64,000 nucleotides of DNA from Pseudochelatococcus sp047501465 (lineage in GTDB: Bacteria; Pseudomonadota; Alphaproteobacteria; Rhizobiales; Beijerinckiaceae), in contig NZ_JAZDRL010000002.1 in assembly GCF_047501465.1 (NCBI RefSeq), positions 62,001 to 126,000 of the forward strand, in the 5' to 3' direction. The position numbers were made by a program, and so were the translations under genes. Shown here piece after piece: positions 52,730 to 62,171 of the stretch (its first letter is position 1; the number at the start of each line of letters is the position of its first letter). The notes under the pieces are model-generated. The model worked only from the letters and a program-made list of their open reading frames with translations. It had not been told where the DNA came from and ran no database searches.

Positions 52730-52772
52730 TTAGTGGGCCCCAGGTCGAGCCCGAGCGTACCAACCATTGATA
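52730..52772. repeat. Degenerate third copy of the tRNA-Lys 3' end
   Basis: TAGTGGGCCCCAGGTCGAGC and the following bases to GATA (52772) align with 671-715 with roughly ten substitutions and one gap. An integrase remnant follows at the same distance as at attL and attR, which supports the assignment. Confidence 0.75.
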
Positions 52773-52774
52773 AA

Positions 52775-53070
52775 ACGTTTGAAACCAAATGGTTAGCTCG
52801 CAGAAGGAAGGCAAATTAGCGCTTCATTCCGATGCCGTGAAATAGCCTGCTCCAGAACCTTTTCATGGCCCATTTCTAGTATTCTGGCAGCAAAGTAAAT
52901 GTCTTATAACGCGCAACCGCCCGGTTTTCTCTCCAGTTAAATCAGAAATACTGACCTCGGTTATCCTACCGCAACTATATAAGATGAAGAACAATTCAGA
53001 CCTGAGGCGCGCCACCAGTATCATTTTCTTCACTAGCACCGAAAGATATCAAAATCGCCGCGATTTATCA
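52775..53070 (-). pseudogene. Integrase remnant 2 (3' end)
   Basis: Bases align with about 735-1065 of the prophage integrase end, for example GTTAAATCAGAAATACTGAC and GAAGAACAATTCAGACCTGA on the plus strand, with many substitutions and small gaps and no open frame. It is more diverged than remnant 1 but keeps segments that remnant 1 lost, so it is an independent, older copy. Confidence 0.75.
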
Positions 53071-53179
53071 CCAGATAAGCTATAAACGATAGCTATCATA
53101 AGGGCACTACCGATGGCGCTATGACCTTGCACCCAACAACAAGCCCTCTTAGCGACCCAACGTCATCTAGAATTTATTA

Positions 53180-53999
53180 GGCTGAGGATTCAAATTAAGT
53201 AATACGAGAATAAGATAGCGATTGTTACGGCGTTGAGGAACGATTGAGCTGATTTGTCATATCGTGTAGCGATGCGGCGCCAGTTTTTGAGTTTGGCAAA
53301 GCATGCCTCCACCCTCCATCTTTTTTTATAAAGCTCTGTATCAATTGTATTTTTGACTTTTGCATTTTTTCGGTCTGGCACACAATATGTGATGTTTGCG
53401 GCTTCAACGCAGGCGCGGATGTCTTTGGAAACATAGCCTGTATCCGCCAGTATCTGGCGTAAATTTGGATGATTGCAGGCGTTGATCAGCAGCGGGGCGA
53501 GGCAAACATCGTGAATGTTGCCACCCGTGATCAACCATGCGACGGGTTTGCCGCGCCCGTTACAGGCCAGGTGGATTTTACTCGTCCAACCGCCGCAAGA
53601 TCGACCTGTGGCAGGACATCCTTTTTTTGGGCGCCAAGAGCCGAACGCTGTACCCGTATCGTGGTCGAATCTATCATAAGTGTCTCATCTTGCGCGTCTT
53701 TTTCGGATAAAGCCTGAAAAATACGCGTCCAGACGCCCTGAGCGTTCCAGCGTTGATAGCGCGTGTAAAGTGTTTTGTGTGGTCCGTAAATCGCCGGAGC
53801 CTGCCGCCACATCACACCCGACTGAAGAACATAAACAATCCCCGATACGACCCGCCGATCATTTACACGCCGCCGTCCCCGCTTCACCTTCGGCAACAAA
53901 TCCTGCAATTTGGACCAGGCAATGTCATTGATATAAAAAGGATATCCACCCATCAGAAACCTCAAAATTAAAGCGATGATGGGAGTGAATCAAAACACT
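53180..53999. mobile_element. IS5-family insertion sequence (IS1031/IS427-like)
   Basis: About 820 bp flanked by the trinucleotide TTA (53177-53179 and 54000-54002), which fits the TNA duplication of this subgroup. The ends share an imperfect inverted repeat of about 13 bp whose inner part GATTCA is exact. One two-frame transposase fills it. It lies right next to integrase remnant 2. The ends are my best reading and could be off by a few bases. Confidence 0.7.
53190..53953 (-). CDS. IS5-family DDE transposase, two frames joined by -1 frameshift
   Basis: The first frame (to 53531) carries the N-terminal winged region (WSKLQDLLPKVKRGRRRVND) and the first catalytic Asp in LMIDSTTIRV. The second frame (53190-53534) carries the second Asp in ILADTGYVS and the Glu in RWRVEACFAKLKNWRRIATR. 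A -1 shift on the run of seven A (53622-53628, minus strand) joins them as CPATGRSCGGWTSKIHLACN, the expected family sequence. The fused product has about 254 residues. This is the usual expression mode of IS427-type elements, so the gene is probably intact. Confidence 0.85.
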
Positions 54000-54002
54000 T
54001 AT

Positions 54003-54294
54003 AAATATTCGTTAATTTGAAGGCTTAACCTATATATCACCCTACTTATTATTAATAATTCACAATAAATTACGCCAATACCATAAATATATACAAATAA
54101 AATACGCTTCATACCCTATAAAAATCATTCCATATGATTCAAAGGTTGACGCGATGATTTCAATTGGAATATGTGTGACACGTTAAGATAATAAAGTGCC
54201 ATAAGTCATTATTATCTCATCCCGCATCATGGATAATTAGTACGCTTTTCCGTGATATCCCGTTTCAATCACATAGAAATAGGAGGGCTTATCT
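54003..54294. other. AT-rich leader of the BCCT transporter gene
   Basis: No gene seen. Strongly AT-rich, likely to hold the promoter of the transporter. It also marks the boundary where host DNA resumes after the decayed elements. Confidence 0.4.
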
Positions 54295-56289
54295 TTGCCT
54301 GTTAAAGTCGTCATTAATCCGCCAGTATTTTTTGGATCTGTCGTGATAATTGGCATTTTTTTATTAGTCGGCATTATTATACCTGAGCATGCCAGTGTTT
54401 TATTTACCGCTCTTCAAACGAAAGTGCTCTCGGCTTTTGGCTGGCTGTATCTGCTTGCGGTTGGCGCCTTTCTCATCTGCATGCTTTTGTTATGTCTGGG
54501 ACGATATGGACGCCTAAAGCTGGGGCCTGATGATGCTACCCCCGATTTTAAATATGCTTCGTGGTTAGCAATGCTGTTTGCTGCGGGCATGGGTATCGGT
54601 TTGATGTTTTATTCGGTTGCCGAACCTATCATGCATTTTATTAAACCGCCTGCTGCAGATCCAAAATCAATTACAGCAATACAAGAATCAATGTCTGTGA
54701 CATTTTTTCACTGGGGTATTCATGCCTGGGCAATTTATGCAGTTGTTGGTTTGTCTTTAGCTTATTTTGGCTTTCGTTATAATTTACCTCTTACCATCCG
54801 CTCAGGTCTTTATCCTTTACTAAAAGAACGTATAAACGGCCCTATTGGGCATGCAGTGGATATTTTTGCAATTGTTGGCACAATGTTTGGTTTGGCCACC
54901 TCACTGGGGATTGGCGTTTCTCAAATCAATGCTGGCTTGAATTATCTGATTGGCTGGCCGATCGGTCCAGAGGTACAGATCCCCCTTATTGCCGCCATAA
55001 CGATGCTTGCTACGATCTCAGTCGTAACAGGGCTGGATAAGGGAATACGTATCCTTTCGGAGATCAACCTCATCGTCGCCATCTTGTTGATGCTCTTTGT
55101 ACTAGTCGTAGGACCAACATCGCAACTGTTTCGTGACTTTGTAGAGAACATCGGACTGTATCTTGATTCATTAGTACTACGCACCTTCAATACCTACGCT
55201 TATGAACAAACATCCTGGATTAATGCATGGACCCTGTTTTATTGGGCGTGGTGGATCTCCTGGTCTCCTTTCGTTGGCATGTTCATTGCCCGCATTTCAC
55301 GTGGGCGCACGGTTCGGGAGTTTGTGACAGCAGTTCTATTTATTCCTGCCGGGTTCACTTTTTTCTGGATGACCGTCTTTGGTAATACGGCAATTTTCAT
55401 TGACACGGGCGTAGCGGCAGGTGAATTGTCAGATGCGATCTATGCTGATGTTTCTGTTGGGCTTTTCAAATTTTTTGAATACTTGCCTTTCACTGAGATA
55501 ACCTCTGGACTGGCGGTTATCCTGATTGCCATTTTCTTCGTAACCTCAGCGGATTCCGGCTCTCTTGTCATGGATTCCATTGCGGCAGGTGGTGAAACAG
55601 AAACCTCAAATATACAACGTATTTTCTGGTGCGCTCTTGAGGGAATGGTTGCAGCTAGCTTGCTGCTTGCCGGTGGTCTTGCCGCGTTACAGGCAGTTAC
55701 CATTGTAAGCGCATTACCATTTACATTTGTTATGATCGCACTTGTATGGGCGCTATTTCAAGGCATGCGGGCGGATCTTGCGCAACAGGCTGCGCATGCG
55801 AACGTACCCCTTTTACTGCCCCATCATCCCGTCGCAGGCATAACTTGGCAGCGACGTTTGGGGCTTATACTGCATGCACCTTCCCTCAAAGAGGTACAGA
55901 GTTTTATAAATAAGGAAGTGCGTTCGGCATTTAGCCAGGTTGCGAAAGAGCTGACCGATCGCGGCAGACCAACCCTCGTTGAAGATGAACAAAATGACGC
56001 TGTTGCGCTACGTTCACCCGCTGATGGTGTACGCGACTTTGTCTATGGGATCAGCCCTAATGTCGAACGTCTTCCCACTTACTCAACTGTAGGTGCGATC
56101 AAGCCAAGCTATCGTTATGAAGCGCGCACGTATTTTGCAAATGGTGGGCGTGGCTATGACGTTATGGGGATGACGCGTGAACAACTCATCGCGGACATAC
56201 TGGCGCAGTTTGAGCGCTATTTAATCCTGGTTCAATCACCGGCATCTCAATTACTGCAAGGAGCTCCTGAGCATCCTATCGAGCTTTGA
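54295..56289 (+). CDS. betT: BCCT-family betaine/choline/carnitine transporter (BetT-like)
   Basis: 664 residues with twelve hydrophobic helices. Family marks: GMGIGLMFYSVAEPIMHF near residue 100, the Trp-rich helix FYWAWWISWSPFVGMFIARI at about 315-334, and FFVTSADSGSLVMDSIAAGG later. A cytoplasmic C-terminal domain of about 150 residues follows the last helix, as in BetT, where it senses osmotic stress. It imports choline or another quaternary amine with protons or sodium. The start is TTG 54295, supported by TAGGAGGG upstream. A substrate cannot be fixed from sequence. Confidence 0.88.
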   Translation: MPVKVVINPPVFFGSVVIIGIFLLVGIIIPEHASVLFTALQTKVLSAFGWLYLLAVGAFLICMLLLCLGRYGRLKLGPDDATPDFKYASWLAMLFAAGMGIGLMFYSVAEPIMHFIKPPAADPKSITAIQESMSVTFFHWGIHAWAIYAVVGLSLAYFGFRYNLPLTIRSGLYPLLKERINGPIGHAVDIFAIVGTMFGLATSLGIGVSQINAGLNYLIGWPIGPEVQIPLIAAITMLATISVVTGLDKGIRILSEINLIVAILLMLFVLVVGPTSQLFRDFVENIGLYLDSLVLRTFNTYAYEQTSWINAWTLFYWAWWISWSPFVGMFIARISRGRTVREFVTAVLFIPAGFTFFWMTVFGNTAIFIDTGVAAGELSDAIYADVSVGLFKFFEYLPFTEITSGLAVILIAIFFVTSADSGSLVMDSIAAGGETETSNIQRIFWCALEGMVAASLLLAGGLAALQAVTIVSALPFTFVMIALVWALFQGMRADLAQQAAHANVPLLLPHHPVAGITWQRRLGLILHAPSLKEVQSFINKEVRSAFSQVAKELTDRGRPTLVEDEQNDAVALRSPADGVRDFVYGISPNVERLPTYSTVGAIKPSYRYEARTYFANGGRGYDVMGMTREQLIADILAQFERYLILVQSPASQLLQGAPEHPIEL

Positions 56290-56598
56290 AAACCTTTTCG
56301 CGTGGGGAGCGCCCGGCAAGAGCACTCCCTTCCTCGCTACAATGCTCTTATGATGGAGAGGTTGAACCTGTAATCCGCGTTTCCACAAAGGATAAAACCC
56401 TTTTATGAGGCTTGTCCTTACCTGTAAGTCTCATGCACCTTGAACGATCCATTGAACAGCATCGCATGCTTTAACTTATTGAATGCATTTACAAACTGAA
56501 AAGGCGCTATTCCTTTTTCCAAAAACGCTATAATGGATAAACTAAAATCGAGTAATAAGATGGCTCGATAGGTTGAAGCGGGAGAGGGTGCGCGCCGA
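56290..56598. other. Intergenic region without gene
   Basis: About 310 bases between the transporter and DUF2065 with no convincing frame. The transporter terminator and the promoter of the next gene should be here but no clear hairpin with U-tract is seen. Confidence 0.4.
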
Positions 56599-56796
56599 AT
56601 GAGTGATTTTCTTGCCGCTTTCGGGCTTCTCCTGGCCCTTGAAGGTATTTTCTTCGCTGCTTTCCCGAATGCGGCCCGTAAGGTGCTCAGCGAAGCGGCT
56701 CAATCGCCAGCAGAACGCATGCGCCGTGTCGGCCTCATATTCGCGGTGATTGGCATTGCCATTATTTGGGCTGTACGCTGGAGTGGTATACTATAA
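56599..56796 (+). CDS. DUF2065 small membrane protein
   Basis: 65 residues: a first hydrophobic helix (FLAAFGLLLALEGIFFAAFP), the conserved NAARKVLSEAAQSPAERMRRVGL region (key residues PxxxR and RRxG), and a second helix. DUF2065 genes usually lie after hflK-hflC and before a Do protease in alphaproteobacteria; here hflK and hflC are not directly upstream. Function unknown, probably with membrane protein quality control. Confidence 0.88.
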   Translation: MSDFLAAFGLLLALEGIFFAAFPNAARKVLSEAAQSPAERMRRVGLIFAVIGIAIIWAVRWSGIL

Positions 56797-56939
56797 CAAC
56801 CCGCAACCCACTGGACGCTCAAACCCAACGGAAATTGCTGAAAGAGACAGGCAATTTAGCAGATTGCATTGTTGTCCATGTTTCAGGAAAAATGCAAACC
56901 GCTGTAGAACCTCTTTGAAACAACAGGTAGCCAAGCGCA

Positions 56940-58454
56940 ATGTTCGAAAATGGCACAATGTTCAGGAATGCTCTCGCGATAGCGCGCAACGTGCGCTTGC
57001 TTGTACGCTCCAGATTTGCATCGCGCAGTTGCGCCCCGCTCGTGACGGCCACCTTGCTGATTGCATTGACACTGCCAGCTTCTGCACGCGGACCAGAAGC
57101 AATCGCCGATTTGACGAGCGAAGTAATGGACGCTGTCGTCAACATTTCTGCATCTGAAACAGAGACTATCGCAAAGCGGAACGATGTACCCCCGGCTATT
57201 CCGGGAACGCCCTTTAGCGATCTTTTTGACGAGTTTCGCAAGCGCCGCAACGAGGGACCTCCTCGCGGATCTCGACGGTCTGAGTCTGCGGGCTCGGGCT
57301 TCGTTATTGATGCATCAGGTATCGTTGTCACCAACAACCATGTCATCGGTGAAGCAAATGATATTACAGTTGTCTTCGCAGATGGCGCCAAACGCAAGGC
57401 TGAGGTTGTGGGGCGCGATGACAAACTTGATCTCGCGGTTCTTAAGGTCAAAACCGACAAGCCATTAAAATCTGTGAGGTTTGGCGCGTCTGATGCGCTG
57501 CGTATCGGCGACTGGGTGGTCGCAATCGGCAACCCGTTCGGGCTGGGCGGAACGGTAACAGCAGGCATCATCTCTGCGCAAAGTCGAGATATCTCTCAAG
57601 GGCCTTATGACGATTACATCCAGACCGATGCAGCGATCAACCGTGGCAATTCGGGCGGCCCATTGTTCAACATGAAGGGCGAAGTTATCGGTATCAACAC
57701 TGCAATCCTGTCTCCCTCTGGCGGATCAGTAGGAATAGGCTTTGCCGTGCCTGCAGAGCTGGCAGCACCAACCATCGCGCAATTGCGTGAGTTCGGGGAA
57801 ACGCGTCGCGGATGGCTTGGTGTACGTATCCAGCCCGTGGACGAAGACAGCGCTGAAGCACTCGGGTTAAGCCAGCCGGAGGGAGCGCTCGTTGCAGGCG
57901 TTGACCCGAAAGGACCTGCTGTTGGCGCGGACCTGAAAGCTGGTGATGTTGTCGTACGGATCAATGGAAAAGCGGTGAAGGAACCGCGCGATCTCTCCCG
58001 CACGGTGGCTGCAATGGCTGTGGGCGCCAAGGTAGATGTGACCTTGATGCGCGATGGCAAGGAGCGCAACGTTGTTATTGCTCTTGGTCGTCTGGAGGAT
58101 GGTGAGAAAGCTGCAATTGAGGAATCTGCAACAAAAACTGCGGGTGAACCTTCCTTGCGACGCACTTTGGGGCTGGATCTGGCTGACATAGACGAAGAGC
58201 TTAGACAACAATATGCCATCAAGGACGATATCAACGGCGTTGTGGTTGTAGAGGTCGATCCGCAATCACCAGCTGCCGATAAAAATATTGAGCCAGGCGA
58301 TGTGATAACCGAAGTCGCTCAACAGGTCGTCACGAAGCCGGCTGACGTAGAACGTCGCATAGAATTGCTACGTAAAGAAGGTAAAAAATCAGCGCTTCTA
58401 CTCATCTCGGGCCGTGATGGTGAGGTACGCTTCGTTGCTCTCCGGCTGGAATAA
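56940..58454 (+). CDS. degP: Periplasmic serine protease / chaperone, Do (DegP/HtrA) family
   Basis: 504 residues. An N-terminal signal-like helix (VTATLLIALTLPASARG) directs export. Catalytic triad: His134 (TNNHVIGE), Asp164 (DKLDLAVLKV) and Ser238 (NRGNSGGPLFN). Two PDZ domains follow (about 285-375 and 410-500, with GWLGVRIQPV opening the first). It degrades or refolds damaged envelope proteins. It follows DUF2065 as usual. Two starts, 56940 and 56958, are possible; neither has a strong ribosome site. Confidence 0.93.
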   Translation: MFENGTMFRNALAIARNVRLLVRSRFASRSCAPLVTATLLIALTLPASARGPEAIADLTSEVMDAVVNISASETETIAKRNDVPPAIPGTPFSDLFDEFRKRRNEGPPRGSRRSESAGSGFVIDASGIVVTNNHVIGEANDITVVFADGAKRKAEVVGRDDKLDLAVLKVKTDKPLKSVRFGASDALRIGDWVVAIGNPFGLGGTVTAGIISAQSRDISQGPYDDYIQTDAAINRGNSGGPLFNMKGEVIGINTAILSPSGGSVGIGFAVPAELAAPTIAQLREFGETRRGWLGVRIQPVDEDSAEALGLSQPEGALVAGVDPKGPAVGADLKAGDVVVRINGKAVKEPRDLSRTVAAMAVGAKVDVTLMRDGKERNVVIALGRLEDGEKAAIEESATKTAGEPSLRRTLGLDLADIDEELRQQYAIKDDINGVVVVEVDPQSPAADKNIEPGDVITEVAQQVVTKPADVERRIELLRKEGKKSALLLISGRDGEVRFVALRLE

Positions 58455-58509
58455 GCCAATGCTTAAGGATCTTACAATATAAGCTGATGTAAAAAAGCCT
58501 CACGTATAT

Positions 58510-58590
58510 ATGGCATTAACGCCTGTTTTCCCCATCCGTTAATGCCATTAGAGCAAAATGCATTCAAGTTACGTGGGCATTTTGCTCTAA
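58510..58590. terminator. Two tandem perfect hairpins between convergent degP and serB
   Basis: ATGGCATTAACG pairs with CGTTAATGCCAT (58510-58521, 58537-58548, 12 bp), and TTAGAGCAAAATGC pairs with GCATTTTGCTCTAA (58548-58561, 58577-58590, 14 bp). The second has T- and A-rich flanks and can serve as a two-way terminator; such repeats are also common as scattered palindromes in this group of bacteria. Confidence 0.65.
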
Positions 58591-58610
58591 TCATTTATTC
58601 GTGTATCAGC

Positions 58611-59549
58611 TCAAAACAGACTAGAGTCGGCTATAAAATCTTCTCGTTTGTATCCTTGGATATAGAGGAGGGCGGTTAGGTCGGAGTTTTCAATCCGTGC
58701 ATGCGCGGCAGCAGCCACCGCAGGCTTGGCACGGAAGGCAACACCTAAACCAGCTTCCCCCAGCATCGCAAGATCATTAGCGCCATCACCTACCGCAAGT
58801 GTCTCGTGAGAAGAGAGACCATTCTTTTCACGCAGTTCATGCAGAGTGGCGCGCTTGGCTTCCCGGCCTAGAATAGGCTCCTGAACAAGCCCGCTAAGGT
58901 GATCATCCGCAACCAGAAGACGGTTGGCGCGATGCTCATGAAAGCCGGTTAGCATTGCAATGCGCTGCGTGAAGAGCGTGAACCCACCGGACACAAGGCA
59001 CGTATAAACGCCCTTGGCGCGCAAGGTTTGCACCAACCGCATTGCGCCGGGCGTGAGGGTGATGCGCTCCGCGATGATCCGATCAATCATTGCGACTGGC
59101 AGGCCTTTGAGCAGCGCCACACGCTCACGGAGTGCGGGTTCGAATTCAAGCTCACCGCGCATGGCACGTTCGGTAATGCTGGATACCTTTTCCTTCAGTC
59201 CGACAAAATCCGCGAGCTCATCAATGCATTCCTGACCGATGATGGTTGAGTCCATATCAGCCAGAAATAGACGCTTGCGACGCCCCAGCAGGGGCTGAAC
59301 GACCACGTCAATCGGCTCATTCCCCACAGCTGCCCGCACACGATCGGCGATATCACGCGACGAATCGGTACTTTCTGGCGTAAACACCAGGTCGGCAGCG
59401 ATATCGGTATCAAGCCAACGTGCTGATGGCGCCCCTGGAAGGGCTTGCGCTGCACGACGAACAACGGCATCGCTAACCGCTGGCACAGCTGGGCTGGCAA
59501 TGAGCGTGGCGACAAATGGGGTAATGGCGGATTGTGTTGCAGATGTCAT
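58611..59549 (-). CDS. serB: Phosphoserine phosphatase
   Basis: 312 residues from ATG 59549. HAD-type phosphatase with the nucleophile motif FLADMDSTII (Asp98, Asp100), then the conserved EECIDELADFVG-like segment, the VSGGFTLFTQRIA block with the second motif Ser, and VGDGANDLAMLGEAGLGVA with the metal-binding Asp pair. It removes phosphate from phosphoserine in the last step of serine synthesis. It is divergent from miaA with start regions that nearly touch. Confidence 0.93.
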   Translation of the reverse strand: MTSATQSAITPFVATLIASPAVPAVSDAVVRRAAQALPGAPSARWLDTDIAADLVFTPESTDSSRDIADRVRAAVGNEPIDVVVQPLLGRRKRLFLADMDSTIIGQECIDELADFVGLKEKVSSITERAMRGELEFEPALRERVALLKGLPVAMIDRIIAERITLTPGAMRLVQTLRAKGVYTCLVSGGFTLFTQRIAMLTGFHEHRANRLLVADDHLSGLVQEPILGREAKRATLHELREKNGLSSHETLAVGDGANDLAMLGEAGLGVAFRAKPAVAAAAHARIENSDLTALLYIQGYKREDFIADSSLF

Positions 59550-59560
59550 GCGAACCAACA

Positions 59561-60460
59561 ATGATTGAGGGTGATGGGGAGCCGGAAAAGGTTCGAGCTA
59601 TTCTCATCGCAGGCCCAACCGCTTCAGGCAAGTCTGCTCTTGCGATTTCTATGGCGCAACGCATGAATGGCGTGGTGGTTAATGCGGATTCCATGCAGGT
59701 TTATGCGGATCTACGCACCATCACCGCTCGTCCCAGCGTTGAGGAAGAGGCTGAGGCACCACATCGTCTTTTCGGCCATGTCGATGCGGCCGAAAATTAT
59801 TCGGTTGGGCGATGGCTGATCGATGTCTCTACTGTGCTGGATGATATTTGGGCTAACGGCAAGCTGCCCATCATCACGGGCGGTACCGGGCTTTACTTCA
59901 AGGCGCTTCTTGAGGGGTTATCAGATATTCCTCCCGTGCCTGATGAGATACGCGCAACTGTTCGTGCTGAGGCTGAAGCACGTGAGACATCTTTGCTCTA
60001 TGCGGACTTTGCCGCGCGCGATCCGGAAACAGCATCAAACCTACGTCCCACAGACCGACAACGCATCATCCGTGCAATGGAGGTTTTGGTTGCTACAGGA
60101 AAGCCCCTGGCATCATTCCGCCATGCCCGTCGGCCAGGTCTGCTTGATGGTGTGCCGGTAAGAAAGATGTTTCTTGCGCCTGAGCGCGCCGAGGTCAATC
60201 AACGCATCAACAGTCGTTTTATTACAATGATGGAGCGCGGGGCGTTGGAAGAAGTGCGGCGTATGGCAGAACGGAATCTCGATCCTGCACTTCCAGCCAT
60301 GCGCGCTCATGGCGTGCCGTGGCTTATACGTTATTTACGGGGTGAAATCGGCCTTGATACGGCAATTGCGGGTGGCCAAACAGACACCCGTCATTATGCC
60401 AAACGGCAATTCACCTGGTTCCGGCATCAATTGGCCGATTTCGAGTGGATTGCCGCTTGA
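59561..60460 (+). CDS. miaA: tRNA dimethylallyltransferase
   Basis: 299 residues from ATG 59561 (ATG 59543 also possible). P-loop LIAGPTASGKSALAI (18-25), then VVNADSMQVYADL, ITGGTGLYFKALLEGL, LRPTDRQRIIRAMEV and a C-terminal HYAKRQFTWFRHQ, all family marks. It adds a dimethylallyl group to A37 of tRNAs reading codons that begin with U. Its 5' end lies opposite serB's. Confidence 0.94.
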   Translation: MIEGDGEPEKVRAILIAGPTASGKSALAISMAQRMNGVVVNADSMQVYADLRTITARPSVEEEAEAPHRLFGHVDAAENYSVGRWLIDVSTVLDDIWANGKLPIITGGTGLYFKALLEGLSDIPPVPDEIRATVRAEAEARETSLLYADFAARDPETASNLRPTDRQRIIRAMEVLVATGKPLASFRHARRPGLLDGVPVRKMFLAPERAEVNQRINSRFITMMERGALEEVRRMAERNLDPALPAMRAHGVPWLIRYLRGEIGLDTAIAGGQTDTRHYAKRQFTWFRHQLADFEWIAA

Positions 60461-60547
60461 GAGATAGTATGCACGATTCTGGGCAAGCAAATTAAACTTG
60501 TAAGAAGTAGCTTCAACTTGCCCAGCAGGGTGCATCTCCAAACGATC

Positions 60548-60865
60548 TTAAGTGTTGGCATTAATCCAGCTTGATAGATCGCCCTTATGCGATGCGCCAA
60601 CTTTCTGCGCTGCAAGCTTGCCATTCTTAAACAGCAGAAGCGTTGGAATCGAGCGGATACCGAACTGTGCTGCCGTATCTGGATTCTCGTCAACGTTTAG
60701 CTTGACGATCTTCACCTTGCCGCTGAACTCGGTTGAAAGCTCTTCAAGGGCAGGGGCAATAGCCCGGCAAGGGCCGCACCATTCGGCCCAGAAGTCTACG
60801 ACAACAGGCTCGGACGCTCTCAGCACATCGGCTTCAAAGCTGGAATCGGTCACCTTACTGGTCAT
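60548..60865 (-). CDS. trxA: Thioredoxin
   Basis: 105 residues, standard length. Active site WAEWCGPCRAI with Cys30 and Cys33, then the conserved Lys in KIVKLNVDENP and the cis-Pro in RSIPTLLLFKNG. It keeps cytoplasmic protein thiols reduced. Ribosome site AAGGA before the ATG. Convergent to miaA. Confidence 0.95.
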   Translation of the reverse strand: MTSKVTDSSFEADVLRASEPVVVDFWAEWCGPCRAIAPALEELSTEFSGKVKIVKLNVDENPDTAAQFGIRSIPTLLLFKNGKLAAQKVGASHKGDLSSWINANT

Positions 60866-61066
60866 GATTAAAATCCTTAATATGGAATATGCGCATCAGC
60901 GCCTCTTACCAAATAAGGTAAGGAAGGCCAACTTGACGGTCAAGCAGGCGAGGTTCCCCATTGCTCAACCCACGTGTATTTACACACTTTTACGATGAAT
61001 CACCGTCCTGAAGCGCCCATCCGGAGGCGGCGCATAAGCGTTATCTCCGAATCCGCATGGCGTGGA

Positions 61067-61990
61067 TTATTTTTCATCGAGACGGGTTGGCGGAACGATC
61101 GTCGCGACGATTGAGGAATCGAGCGCCTCATATTGTGCCAGACCGATGGTGTCGTAAAGCTCGGCACGCGTCTGCATATCATCCAGCACGGCCTTAACCG
61201 AGCCATCGCGCTTCAACGCAGTATAGAGCTTTTCCTGGGCTTTGTTAGCGACGCGCAGCGATGATACCGGCCAAATAATCATCTTGTAGCCGAAATCTTC
61301 AAATTCTTTCGCTGTGTAATATGGCGTGCGACCAAACTCCGTCATGTTGCCGAGTAAAGGTACGCCAGGCATGCGGCGTGCGAATTCGCGGAAAAGCTCT
61401 GCATCGTTCAATGCTTCCGGGAAGATCGCATCGGCACCAGCTTCCATATAAAGCTTGGCGCGGGCCACAGCACCTTCAATGCCTTCACTCGCCGCTGCGT
61501 CAGTACGTGCGATGATATAAAGGTGCCGGCGCGCCTTGGCAGCTGCCGCAACCTTTGCCGCCATGTCATGAGCATCGGCAAGTTTCTTGTCGTTGAGATG
61601 GCCGCACTTCTTGGGCAGAAGCTGATCCTCGATATGCACTGCGCCTGCGCCTGCATCCTCGAATGTGCGCACCATGTGCATCACATTCAGCGCTTCACCA
61701 TAGCCAGTATCGCCATCGACAAGTACCGGCAAGCCGGACGCACGCGCAACCTGGCGGATAAAGAACGCCACCTCATCAACAGTGATGATACCCAGATCGG
61801 GCAGCCCCATCGATGCCGTCATCGCAGCGCCGGAAAGGTACGCCGCATCGAAACCCGCATTGCGCACCTGAATCGATGCCTGCCCGTTATGGGCGCCCGG
61901 AATCTGCAAAATGCCGCCACGCTCAACCAATGCACGAAAGCGCAGGCCAGCGGGTTCATTGGGGAGATCTGAGGCAACTAGATAAGGCAT
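61067..61990 (-). CDS. prpB: 2-methylisocitrate lyase
   Basis: 307 residues from ATG 61990, with GAGGAAA upstream; the frame further up is not coding. PEP-mutase/isocitrate-lyase fold: IPGAHNGQASIQVRNAGFDA, VDGDTGYGEALNVM, and the catalytic loop KKCGH (127-131) in EDQLLPKKCGHL. It splits 2-methylisocitrate into pyruvate and succinate, the last step of the methylcitrate cycle for propionate use. Downstream of prpC by about 180 bases with a GC-rich hairpin in between. Confidence 0.93.
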   Translation of the reverse strand: MPYLVASDLPNEPAGLRFRALVERGGILQIPGAHNGQASIQVRNAGFDAAYLSGAAMTASMGLPDLGIITVDEVAFFIRQVARASGLPVLVDGDTGYGEALNVMHMVRTFEDAGAGAVHIEDQLLPKKCGHLNDKKLADAHDMAAKVAAAAKARRHLYIIARTDAAASEGIEGAVARAKLYMEAGADAIFPEALNDAELFREFARRMPGVPLLGNMTEFGRTPYYTAKEFEDFGYKMIIWPVSSLRVANKAQEKLYTALKRDGSVKAVLDDMQTRAELYDTIGLAQYEALDSSIVATIVPPTRLDEK

Positions 61991-62137
61991 AGTTTTATTT
62001 CCTCTGTCCGATGTTGTGGCTCTGGCCGTGTTTTTACTGAATAGCAGGCAGCCGCCTAACACCAAAACTTCTCACCAGCTCGGATGAAAGCGTATGAGCG
62101 GCATTGGAGCGTGATCGAAAACCAGTGATTAAAGGGG

Positions 62138-62163
62138 AAAGCCGGCAGGTAGTCCCGCCGGCC
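62138..62163. promoter_or_regulatory. GC-rich hairpin between prpC and prpB
   Basis: GCCGGC repeats as an inverted pair around a short loop, just after the prpC stop on the minus strand. No U-tract, so it may stabilise or partly end the upstream message and set the prpC to prpB ratio. Confidence 0.4.
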
Positions 62164-62171
62164 ATCGATAC

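Noticed and set aside
53190..53953. Transposase read as a pseudogene because of the two frames
   Set aside because: The shift falls on a seven-A run and joins exactly the expected catalytic domains, the normal programmed frameshift of this IS group.
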